In this document: positions 26,013-33,887 of the stretch, in pieces
Layout of the letters: each line of letters opens with the position of its first letter
Position numbering within the stretch: position 1 is the first letter of the stretch
NCBI RefSeq assembly: GCF_011008905.1
Contig: NZ_JAAIVI010000020.1
Location: 1-64,000, forward strand
DNA length: 64,000 nt
Origin: Wenzhouxiangella sp. XN201
GTDB lineage: Bacteria > Pseudomonadota > Gammaproteobacteria > Xanthomonadales > Wenzhouxiangellaceae
Reading direction: 5' to 3'
Notes under the pieces: model-generated
What the model was told of the DNA's origin: nothing
The model's input: only the letters and a program-made list of their open reading frames with translations
Database searches by the model: none
Program-made: the position numbers and the translations under genes

Positions 26013-26509
26013 CCACCCGAAGCACCGGCTTCGGCATGATGCTGGTTGCGGCGCTCGGTACGCTGCTGTTGTTGACCTTTGTGTTCTCAGGCCTGCTCGA
26101 AGAGCGTGGCAACCCCAACCGGCAGGTGCAGAGCCAGCGCGTCGACGGAGGTATCGAGGTGGTACTCGAGGCCGATCGCCAGGGGCATTTCGTGGCCACC
26201 GGTGCGATCAATGGCCGCGAAGTCACCTTTCTGGTCGATACGGGTGCCACATTGGTGTCGGTGCCCGAAGGTCTTGCCGACCGTCTCGGCCTGGAACGAC
26301 TGGCGCCGATTGGACTGGAAACGGCGGCCGGCGCTGTCCAGGGCTGGCTGACCCGGCTCGACGAGGTGCGCCTGGGCGAGATTGTCCAGCGTGACGTGCG
26401 CGCCGCCATCAACCCGGGCCGCCACGAGACGGTGCTCCTGGGCATGAGTTTCCTGCGTGGCCTGGAATTGAACCAGTCGGATGGGCAATTGCGTCTGGTG
26501 GCTAATTAA
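26009..26509 (+). CDS. Retropepsin-like aspartic protease, membrane-anchored (TIGR02281-type)
   Basis: 166 residues: an N-terminal hydrophobic anchor (MMLVAALGTLLLLTFVFSG), then a single retropepsin-like domain with the catalytic motif FLVDTGATLVSVPE (Asp77) and the second conserved region ETVLLGMSFLRGLEL. Such clan AA proteins work as dimers in the periplasm; their substrates are mostly unknown. The TTG at 26009 overlaps the aceF stop and is preceded by GAGGCGG at 7 nt; ATG 26036 is the alternative. Its place between aceF and lpd is unexpected for a PDH operon, and nothing links it to pyruvate metabolism. Confidence 0.85.
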   Translation: MTTRSTGFGMMLVAALGTLLLLTFVFSGLLEERGNPNRQVQSQRVDGGIEVVLEADRQGHFVATGAINGREVTFLVDTGATLVSVPEGLADRLGLERLAPIGLETAAGAVQGWLTRLDEVRLGEIVQRDVRAAINPGRHETVLLGMSFLRGLELNQSDGQLRLVAN

Positions 26510-26512
26510 GAC

Positions 26513-26790
26513 CTGCGGTTTCACAGACTTTGAATCAGGAAGCGAGTAAGCCATGAGCAAGAAGCAGGAAATCAAGGTCCCCGACATCGGCGATTTCGAC
26601 AAGGTGCCGATCATCGAGGTGTTGGTATCGGAAGGCGACGAGCTCGAGAAGGAGCAGTCGCTGGTCACGCTCGAATCGGACAAGGCGACCATGGAAGTGC
26701 CTTCGCCGGCAGCCGGCAAGCTGGTCGAGCTGAAGGTCTCCGAGGGGGACGAGGTCGGAGAAGGTGATGTTATCGGCGTGGTCGAGGTGG
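26513..26790 (+). repeat. Duplicated segment, copy 2 (lpd leader and lipoyl domain)
   Basis: Second copy of the segment at 24599-24876, in the same orientation and without gaps. The left border falls inside what is, in copy 1, the last 8 nt of an inverted-repeat arm (CTGCGGTT). Confidence 0.85.
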
Positions 26791-28403
26791 AATCCGAGGA
26801 CGGAAACGGCGAGTCTGATGAAGGCGGCTCCGGGGAGGAGGAAGAAAAGGGTTCAGGTTTCAGCGGTCAGGGTTCAGGAGAGCCTTCGGACGACTCGGAG
26901 AAGGCTGAAGCATCTGAGTCCTCCGATGGAGCTGACGAAGCCCGCCCTGAAACCCGAAACCTGAAACCTGAAACCGATCGTGATCCCACGGATCACGATT
27001 ACGACTTCGACCTTGCCGTACTAGGGTCCGGCCCGGCCGGTTATACGGCCGCCTTTCGTGCGGCCGATCTGGGTTTGAAGGTCGCCCTGATCGAGCGTTA
27101 CGACTCGATTGGCGGCGTGTGCCTCAATGTCGGCTGCATTCCCTCCAAGGCCTTGCTGCACGTTGGCCAGGTCATCGACGCGGCCGAGCACCTGGGCGAA
27201 CACGGGGTGAAATTCGGCCAGCCGGAGCTCGATATCGACAAGCTGCGCGAGTTCAAGAACGACGTGGTCGGTAAGCTCACCGGCGGCCTGGCCGGTATGG
27301 CAAAGAAGCGCAAGGTCGAAGTGATCCAGGGTATGGGTCAGTTCAGCGGCGAACACGAGTTGGCCGTCGAACATGAAGGCAAGGATCGGACCATCAGCTT
27401 CAATCAGTGCATCATCGCTGCCGGCTCGCGCGTGATCGAGATTCCCAATGTGCCCTGGGACGATGATCGGGTGATCGACTCGACCGGTGCACTGGAACTG
27501 GCCGACGTGCCCGAGCGCCTGCTGGTCATCGGCGGCGGCATCATCGGCCTGGAAATGGCCTGTGTCTACCGCGCGCTCGGTTCGGACGTCACCGTGGTCG
27601 AAATGATGAAGCAACTCATGCCCGGCGCGGATGCCGACCTGGTCAAGCCGCTCCATCAGCACCTGAAAAAGCAGGGCGTGACATTCCACCTGGAAACGAA
27701 GGTGGAAAAGGTCGAGGCCGGCGACAAGGCGCTGACCGCGCAGTTCGACGGCAAGGATGCACCGGATTCGGCCGATTTCGATCGCGTGCTGGTCTGCGTC
27801 GGGCGGCGGCCCAACGGCGATCAGCTCAATGCCGAGGCCGCCGGGGTGGAGGTCGATGACAAGGGCTTCATCGCCGTCGACGGGCAGATGCGCACCAATG
27901 TCGACCACATCTATGCCATCGGCGACATCGTCGGCCAGCCGATGCTGGCACACAAGGGCTCCTACGAAGGCAAGGTGGCCGCGGAAGTAGCCGCTGGCGA
28001 GAAGCGCGCGGCCGATGCACGTGTGATCCCCTCGGTGGCCTACACCGATCCGGAAGTTGCCTGGGTCGGCTTGACCGAAGCGCAGGCGAAAGACAAAGGC
28101 ATCGACTACGGTGTCGGCAAGTTCCCCTGGGCCGCCTCGGGTCGGGCGCTGGGTATGGACCGAAGCGAAGGCTTCACCAAGTTGATCTTCGATACCGAAA
28201 ACGGCCGCCTGATCGGCGCCGGCGTGGTCGGTTTGCATGCCGGCGACCTGATTGCCGAACTCACCCTGGCCATCGAGATGGGCTGCGACGTTGCCGATAT
28301 CGGCCTGACCATCCACCCGCATCCGACCCTGTCGGAGTCGGTAATGATGGCCGCCGAGGCTTACGAGGGCACGATTACCGACCTCTACATGCCGAAGAAA
28401 TAG
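26553..28403 (+). CDS. lpdA: Dihydrolipoamide dehydrogenase (E3) with N-terminal lipoyl domain
   Basis: 616 residues: a lipoyl domain (1-79, Lys44 in LESDKATMEVP), an acidic linker (80-145), then a full flavoprotein disulfide reductase. FAD motif GSGPAGYTAAFRAADLG, redox disulfide CLNVGC (Cys190/Cys195), NAD motif VIGGGIIGLEMACVYRALG, FAD motif AIGDIV, and the C-terminal HPHPTLSE with active-site His/Glu. It reoxidises the lipoyl groups of E2 and makes NADH. Lipoyl-bearing E3s are known in Neisseria and Xanthomonas-type organisms. The lipoyl part is nearly identical to that of AceF, showing recent duplication or gene conversion. The linker carries an inverted heptad element. Confidence 0.97.
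   Translation: MSKKQEIKVPDIGDFDKVPIIEVLVSEGDELEKEQSLVTLESDKATMEVPSPAAGKLVELKVSEGDEVGEGDVIGVVEVESEDGNGESDEGGSGEEEEKGSGFSGQGSGEPSDDSEKAEASESSDGADEARPETRNLKPETDRDPTDHDYDFDLAVLGSGPAGYTAAFRAADLGLKVALIERYDSIGGVCLNVGCIPSKALLHVGQVIDAAEHLGEHGVKFGQPELDIDKLREFKNDVVGKLTGGLAGMAKKRKVEVIQGMGQFSGEHELAVEHEGKDRTISFNQCIIAAGSRVIEIPNVPWDDDRVIDSTGALELADVPERLLVIGGGIIGLEMACVYRALGSDVTVVEMMKQLMPGADADLVKPLHQHLKKQGVTFHLETKVEKVEAGDKALTAQFDGKDAPDSADFDRVLVCVGRRPNGDQLNAEAAGVEVDDKGFIAVDGQMRTNVDHIYAIGDIVGQPMLAHKGSYEGKVAAEVAAGEKRAADARVIPSVAYTDPEVAWVGLTEAQAKDKGIDYGVGKFPWAASGRALGMDRSEGFTKLIFDTENGRLIGAGVVGLHAGDLIAELTLAIEMGCDVADIGLTIHPHPTLSESVMMAAEAYEGTITDLYMPKK
26849..26975 (+). repeat. Inverted heptad element inside the lpd linker
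   Basis: Left arm 26849-26878 (GGTTCAGGTTTCAG-type) and right arm 26946-26975 (GAAACCC, GAAACCT, GAAACCT, GAAACC-type units) are reverse complements at 24 of 30 positions with a 67-nt spacer. The whole element is translated in frame within the flexible linker. Confidence 0.75.
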
Positions 28404-28428
28404 CTCGCGTTCTTCGCTCGGGTCGGTC

Positions 28429-29739
28429 CTATAGCAGCCGCCAGCCGAGCCAGATCAGGCAAAAGACGACGAGAAATACGAAGCCGGTCCAGGCCAGTCC
28501 AAGGAGCAGTCCGCGGGGCCGGTATTCGACCGGCGTGTGCTCGCTGGTCAACAGCTTCAGGTTGATCCAGGCCAGGATCGGCGCGGCCAGGAACGAGACC
28601 GTGGTGGCGAAGTCGATCAGCGCGGTGAAGCGGTGGCCGAAGAAGTGGATGACCACCAGCGCACCGATCGTCACCAGCAGCAGTGCGCCGACGTAGCGGG
28701 TGCGGTGCCGGCCTGCATCGGCCACCGCGTCTTCCGACGCTTCGACCTTTCCCGTGACTTCGATCAGGGCGCGCAAAACCCGTGGGAAGCCATCGGTCAC
28801 CGCCAGCGTGGTGGAAAACATGGTGGTCAGTGCGGCCACGGCGATAACCGGCCGCGACCATTCTCCCAGGGTGAGAGCATAGAGATCGACCAGGCGCCCG
28901 GAAAAGGCCACGGCCGAGGCGGGCAGGGGTTCGCCGCTGCCGTGCAGCAGAAGGGCGCCGAGCAGCAGGAACAGGATCGCCAGGACGGTGGCACCGACGT
29001 AGCCAAGATGAAAGTCGAATACGGCATGGCGAACGCTGGGACGCTGGCCGGTCTGCTCCGCCCGCTCGAGGGTCCACAGCGAATGCCAGGCCGCCACGTC
29101 CAGCGGTATGGGCATCCAGCCGAGCAGGGCCAGGGTGAAGGCGATGCCACCCGCCGTCCAGACGCGGTCGATATTGGCCAGCGGGTCGAGTGCCCGCCAT
29201 TCAGGGCCCGAGCCGAGCGCGAGCAACACGGCCAGCAGCGTCGAGATCGCCAGCACGGTCATGATGATCTTCATGAGCAAGTCGAGCCCGCGATAGCGAC
29301 CAATGGCCAGCACCAGCAGGCAACTGATCAGTACGCCGGCGGAAAGCTGGGTGATCGATGCCTCCAGCCCGAACACCACTCCGGCCAGTCCGGCCGCGAC
29401 CACCGTGACACCGGCTTCGACGATGAACATGGTGCCGAGCGTGATCAGTGCAAACAACGCCAGGGCCCATCGACCGAGCCGACGGTAGCCCCGGATCAGG
29501 CTCTCGCCGGTGGCGGCCGCGTAGCGTGGGCCGAATTCCAGGAATGGGAACTTGAGAATACAAGCGAGTATGACCAGCGCCAGCAAGCTGGTACCGTAGT
29601 CGGCACCAGCGCGAGTCGACTGCACCAGATGAGAAACGCCGACAGCGGCGCCGGCCATCAACAGGCCCGGCCCGAGCGCTGCGAGCAGCCGCGCATGGCG
29701 TTTGCTTGCAAAAGTAAAGAACATGTTCATATCATACAA
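28429..29739 (-). CDS. Divergent Nramp-family divalent-metal transporter-like protein
   Basis: 436 residues with about 11 membrane segments and the Nramp-type opening GPGLLMAGAAVGVSHLVQ. In classical Nramp proteins the first segment has DPGN and the sixth has MPH, both binding the metal. Here these are replaced by GVSH and by MPIPLD. It therefore belongs to a variant clade; the ion, or whether it moves metal at all, is open. It converges with lpd, ending 25 bp from its stop, and is divergent from the lipase-like gene. The start at 29739 lacks a good ribosome-binding site; in-frame ATGs at 29730 and 29724 are equally possible. Confidence 0.8.
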   Translation of the reverse strand: MYDMNMFFTFASKRHARLLAALGPGLLMAGAAVGVSHLVQSTRAGADYGTSLLALVILACILKFPFLEFGPRYAAATGESLIRGYRRLGRWALALFALITLGTMFIVEAGVTVVAAGLAGVVFGLEASITQLSAGVLISCLLVLAIGRYRGLDLLMKIIMTVLAISTLLAVLLALGSGPEWRALDPLANIDRVWTAGGIAFTLALLGWMPIPLDVAAWHSLWTLERAEQTGQRPSVRHAVFDFHLGYVGATVLAILFLLLGALLLHGSGEPLPASAVAFSGRLVDLYALTLGEWSRPVIAVAALTTMFSTTLAVTDGFPRVLRALIEVTGKVEASEDAVADAGRHRTRYVGALLLVTIGALVVIHFFGHRFTALIDFATTVSFLAAPILAWINLKLLTSEHTPVEYRPRGLLLGLAWTGFVFLVVFCLIWLGWRLL

Positions 29740-29817
29740 TCTGGATCAGTCGAACCAGCACCATACTCGACGGTATTGATCGATGAATAAACCACCTCTG
29801 CCTTGGGGAGAAATCTG

Positions 29818-31971
29818 ATGAAGTCATGCCGATACCTGGCGCCCGCACTCGCACTACTGTTGCTGGCCGGTTGCGGCGGCAGTTCCAGTGTGGACCGCAC
29901 CGTACCGCAAGAACCCGCCACCAATCCTGATGGGGAGCCCGTTGACGGCGTGATCACCGCCGTGTTCGACCCGGGCAACGGCAATATTCCATTGCCGAAC
30001 AGCCTGTTGCTGTCCGGCACGACCGACCTGACACTCAACCCACCAGTCGCGGACCCGGAAGACTTCAGTGACCCGCTGGCGGCACTGGGCACGCTGGATG
30101 GGTTCAGCACCGTGGCCCCCTGGACCTTCAGCTTCACCGCCTCGGTCGATCCCGATACGGTGGTGCCGGGCAGCACCGTGCGTTTTTACGAAGTTCAGTT
30201 CCAGCAGGGGACGGCTGCGGTCACCGGTGTCAATCGTGAGCTGGTTCCGGGGCAGGATTACGTGGCCGCGGTTGCGTCATCCGACCCCAATGGACAGACC
30301 GTGGCGATCGTTCCGCTGCGCCCGCTGCAGGAGATGACCGGCTACATGGCGGTTGTGACCAACGGAATCCGCGACCTCGACGGCAATCCGGCCACGCCTT
30401 CGCAGACCTACTTCCTGGCCAAGCGCCCCGACCCCCTGGTCGACGCGGAGGGCAACAGCACCGATCCGCTGCTCGACGACGAGACCGCGCAGGCGCTCGA
30501 GCCGCTGCGTCAGCTCATCAATACCCATCTGGCGGCCGCCGGCTCACAGGGCGTGGCCCGCGACAGCGTCGTGCTCTCGTCGACCGCCACCACGCAGTCG
30601 ATTACGCCCGTTCTCAACACCGTGCGTTCGCTGATCGGGCCGACCTCGAGCCAGATTGCGCAGGCCTGCCTGGCACCAGGCAGCTGCCTGACCACGGCCG
30701 ACGTCCTGCCGCCGGGTGCATCGCCGGGCATTGCCGATCTTTACATGGGTGTGGTTGAACTGCCGTACTTCCTCGGCGTCCCAACGCCCCAGGATCCGAC
30801 TGCACCTCTGGATGATTTTTGGCGCGCCGCACCGGGCAACTACGTGCCGCCTTTCGACCAGTTCGGCCTGGACCCGACCTCGACCAATATCACGGTCGCC
30901 AACCCGATTCCGGTCGAGACCGATCGCCAGGTTGTACCGGTGCTGATTACGGTACCCAACTCGATGTCGGGCCAGACGCGCCCGGCCGCCGGCTGGCCAG
31001 TGGTGATCTTCCAGCACGGCATCACCGGCAACCGTTCGCAGATGCTTGCCCTGGCTGACACCATGGCCTCTCAGGGCTTTGCGGTGGTCTCCATCGACAT
31101 GCCGCTGCACGGCATTACCGATCAGTCCAGTCCGCTCTACATCGACAACACGCCGTTCGCCCCGCTGGCCAATGAGCGCACCTTCGATCTCGATCTGCAG
31201 GACAACGAAACGTCTGCTCCGGGACCCGACGGCATGATCGACGGCTCCGGCGCCTGGTTCATCAATCTGCAGAGCCTGCTGACCTCACGCGACAACCTGC
31301 GCCAGGCTCAGGTCGACCTGTCGACTCTGGCGCTGAACATCCCCGAGATGGACATCGACGGTGATGGGATCTCCGACCTTGACGGTTCGAACATCAATTT
31401 CGTCGGCATCTCGCTCGGTGCGATGGCGGGTGTGCCCTTCCTGGCGGTCGAGCCGACCGTTGGCAACGGGGTCCTGTCGGTGCCGGGCGGCGGCATTGCC
31501 AACCTGCTGTCCGGCTCCGAAACTTTCGGGCCGCGCATCCGGGCCGGACTCCAGCAAGCCGGCGTGGAACCCTTCTCACCCGAATACTTCCAGTTTCTTT
31601 TCGCTGCGCAGACGGTGATCGATGCCGCCGACCCGATCAACTGGGGCGCGGTGGCAGCCGCTCAGAATACGGTGTTGCTGCAGCAGGTTGCCGGTGATGC
31701 AGTCGTTCCAAATGCCGTCGCCGGTGCACCGCTTTCGGGTACCGAGCCACTCATCCGGATCATGGGTCTGGACGCGATCGTCGAGACCACGCAGGATCCG
31801 ATGGGAATTCGCGGTGCCGTGCGCATGATCGAGGGAGATCACGGCTCGTTGTTGAGCCCGGCGGCATCACCCGCGGCCACGGCCGAAATGCAGGGACAGG
31901 CGGCCAGCATGGTTGCATCCGGTGGCGCATTGGTCGTCATCGGCGATCCGTCACTCATCCAGACCGACTGA
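29818..31971 (+). CDS. Lipase-like alpha/beta-hydrolase lipoprotein
   Basis: 717 residues from ATG 29818, preceded by GGGAGA. A lipobox (LLLLAGCGG, Cys19) makes it a lipoprotein. The first ~260 residues are a beta-rich domain as in bacterial virulence-factor lipase N-terminal domains (FDPGNGNIPLPNSLLL). An alpha/beta-hydrolase follows: VIFQHGITGNRSQMLALAD, nucleophile elbow GISLG (Ser532), and likely His675 in EGDHGSLL. It should hydrolyse esters at the outer membrane or periplasm. It is the first gene of the cluster with the DUF1302, DUF1329, YCF48 and MMPL genes, so a lipid or ester substrate for that system is a reasonable guess. Confidence 0.85.
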   Translation: MKSCRYLAPALALLLLAGCGGSSSVDRTVPQEPATNPDGEPVDGVITAVFDPGNGNIPLPNSLLLSGTTDLTLNPPVADPEDFSDPLAALGTLDGFSTVAPWTFSFTASVDPDTVVPGSTVRFYEVQFQQGTAAVTGVNRELVPGQDYVAAVASSDPNGQTVAIVPLRPLQEMTGYMAVVTNGIRDLDGNPATPSQTYFLAKRPDPLVDAEGNSTDPLLDDETAQALEPLRQLINTHLAAAGSQGVARDSVVLSSTATTQSITPVLNTVRSLIGPTSSQIAQACLAPGSCLTTADVLPPGASPGIADLYMGVVELPYFLGVPTPQDPTAPLDDFWRAAPGNYVPPFDQFGLDPTSTNITVANPIPVETDRQVVPVLITVPNSMSGQTRPAAGWPVVIFQHGITGNRSQMLALADTMASQGFAVVSIDMPLHGITDQSSPLYIDNTPFAPLANERTFDLDLQDNETSAPGPDGMIDGSGAWFINLQSLLTSRDNLRQAQVDLSTLALNIPEMDIDGDGISDLDGSNINFVGISLGAMAGVPFLAVEPTVGNGVLSVPGGGIANLLSGSETFGPRIRAGLQQAGVEPFSPEYFQFLFAAQTVIDAADPINWGAVAAAQNTVLLQQVAGDAVVPNAVAGAPLSGTEPLIRIMGLDAIVETTQDPMGIRGAVRMIEGDHGSLLSPAASPAATAEMQGQAASMVASGGALVVIGDPSLIQTD

Positions 31972-31987
31972 CAGGGAGAATTCGAAC

Positions 31988-33874
31988 ATGAAACGCCAAG
32001 CACTTTACGCACGTCGGCGCGGTCTCGGCCTCCGGCCCGGCATTCTGGCCGGCGCCATCGGTCTTGCCCTGGCGGCCCAGCATGCCCAGGCCATCGACTT
32101 CAGTACCGATGAAGTCGAGATCCGACTCGATTCCACCATCAGTTACGGCGTCGGGATGCGCGTCTCCGATCGCGACGACGACCTCATCGCCAAGTCACAG
32201 TTCGATCCCCTGGTCTCGCAGCGCTCGCTAGAGCAGCAGATCGCCACGCCGGGCCGTTTTTCGGCCAACTCGGATGATGGCAATCTCAACTTCGATCAGT
32301 GGGACCCGATCTTCAACCAGGCCCGCATCACGTCTGAACTGGCGATCAACTTCGACAACTTCGGGGCGTTCGTCCGCGGCAACTATTTCTACGACGTCAC
32401 CCTCAGTGACATGGATGAGTTGCCCGATGGTGCCAAGGATCAGGCCGCCGAGCGGGCCCGATTGCTCGACGCTTACATCTATGGCGACTTTGACGTGGGC
32501 GAGAGGATGCTGTCGCTGCGCCTGGGTCGCCAGGTCGTCAGCTGGGGTGAGAGCACCTTCCTGGCCGGCGGCATCAACACGATCAATCCGGTCGACGTCA
32601 CCGCCTTGCGGACGGCGGGTGCCGAACTCAGGGATGCCTTCCTGCCGCAGAACATGCTCTGGGCCAACATCGACTTGACGCCCAAACTGTCGGTCGAAGC
32701 GGTCGTGCTGGGCGAATGGGGCGAAGTCGAGGCGGAGCCCTCGGGTACATTCTTCGCCACCAACGATTTCGCGACCGCCGGCGGTCGCTACGCCATGCTC
32801 AATTTCGGCATGGTGCCGCAGCCGGTCAACAATCCGGACCTTTACGAAACGGTCTGCCGCAACGGTAACTTCCATGTCAGCGACCGGGATCTGCCCTTGC
32901 CGCTCATTGCCGCTGGGTGTGGCGCCTCGTTCCCGAGGGCGGCTGACAACAAGCCGGACGATGATGGCCAGTACGGGGTGGCGTTTCGCTACTACGCGCC
33001 GGCGCTGAATGAAACCGAGTTCGGGTTCTACTATCTGCGCTACCACAGCCGACTGCCGGTACTCTCAGGACGGGCAGTGTCTACAACGGCGCCATCTTCG
33101 GGGGCGGTGATCGTTGAGTATCCGGAAGACATCGACCTGTGGGGCGTGAGCTTCAACACCACGGTGGGTGGCTGGTCGCTGGGCGGTGAAGTCAGCTATC
33201 GAGAGAACTTGCCGCTTCAGATCGACGATGTCGAGCTGCTCTACGCAGGTCTTTCGCCGCTCAATACCTTCATTCCGGAGCCCTACAATCGCTTCATCAG
33301 CCAGCTCGGTGATTACGCACCCGGTGAGTATGTTCGAGGCTACGAACGTCGCGAAGTTTCGCAGGCACAGTTCACCCTGACCAAGCTGTTCGGTCCGGGC
33401 AATCCCCTGCGCGCCGATCAGGTAGCGGTCGTCGGTGAGTTCGGTGTCACCCACGTCTGGGACCTGCCGCCCGAGAGCGAATTGCGCTTCGAGGGGCCGG
33501 GGACGGACACCTTCGGCGGCCCGTCGCGCCAGACCGGTGGCAACTCGCGTAGCCCCATCACCACGACCAGCGGCTACGCGACGGACACCAGCTGGGGTTA
33601 TCGCCTGCTGATCGCGCCGACTTACAACAATGTGTTCGGCACGCCCTGGAATGCGACCCCCCGCATTGCTTTCAATCATGACGTCGACGGCGTAACACCG
33701 GGGCCGGGCGGCAACTTCATCGAAGGTCGTAAGCAGGTAACGCTGGGTGTGACCTTCAGCTATCTGTCGCGCTGGCAGGCGGGTATTTCCTATACCAACT
33801 TCTTTGGCGCGGGCACCAACAACCTGCTGGGAGACCGCGATTTCGTTGCGGCGTCCCTGAGCTACTCATTCTGA
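31988..33874 (+). CDS. DUF1302 outer-membrane beta-barrel protein
   Basis: 628 residues from ATG 31988 (GGGAG upstream). A long basic signal region (ARRRGLGLRPGILAGAIGLA, cut after AQA) precedes DUF1302: IDFSTDEVEIRLDSTISYG, RLGRQVVSWGESTF, GGINTINPVDVTALR and, at the very end, strands finishing in LSYSF with terminal Phe, the classic outer-membrane assembly signal. DUF1302 proteins are predicted barrels often encoded beside DUF1329 and MMPL-type RND genes in clusters for steroid, aromatic or lipid metabolism. It follows the lipase-like gene by 16 bp and precedes DUF1329 by 13 bp, clearly one operon. Confidence 0.9.
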   Translation: MKRQALYARRRGLGLRPGILAGAIGLALAAQHAQAIDFSTDEVEIRLDSTISYGVGMRVSDRDDDLIAKSQFDPLVSQRSLEQQIATPGRFSANSDDGNLNFDQWDPIFNQARITSELAINFDNFGAFVRGNYFYDVTLSDMDELPDGAKDQAAERARLLDAYIYGDFDVGERMLSLRLGRQVVSWGESTFLAGGINTINPVDVTALRTAGAELRDAFLPQNMLWANIDLTPKLSVEAVVLGEWGEVEAEPSGTFFATNDFATAGGRYAMLNFGMVPQPVNNPDLYETVCRNGNFHVSDRDLPLPLIAAGCGASFPRAADNKPDDDGQYGVAFRYYAPALNETEFGFYYLRYHSRLPVLSGRAVSTTAPSSGAVIVEYPEDIDLWGVSFNTTVGGWSLGGEVSYRENLPLQIDDVELLYAGLSPLNTFIPEPYNRFISQLGDYAPGEYVRGYERREVSQAQFTLTKLFGPGNPLRADQVAVVGEFGVTHVWDLPPESELRFEGPGTDTFGGPSRQTGGNSRSPITTTSGYATDTSWGYRLLIAPTYNNVFGTPWNATPRIAFNHDVDGVTPGPGGNFIEGRKQVTLGVTFSYLSRWQAGISYTNFFGAGTNNLLGDRDFVAASLSYSF

Positions 33875-33887
33875 GCGGAGGTCCTCC

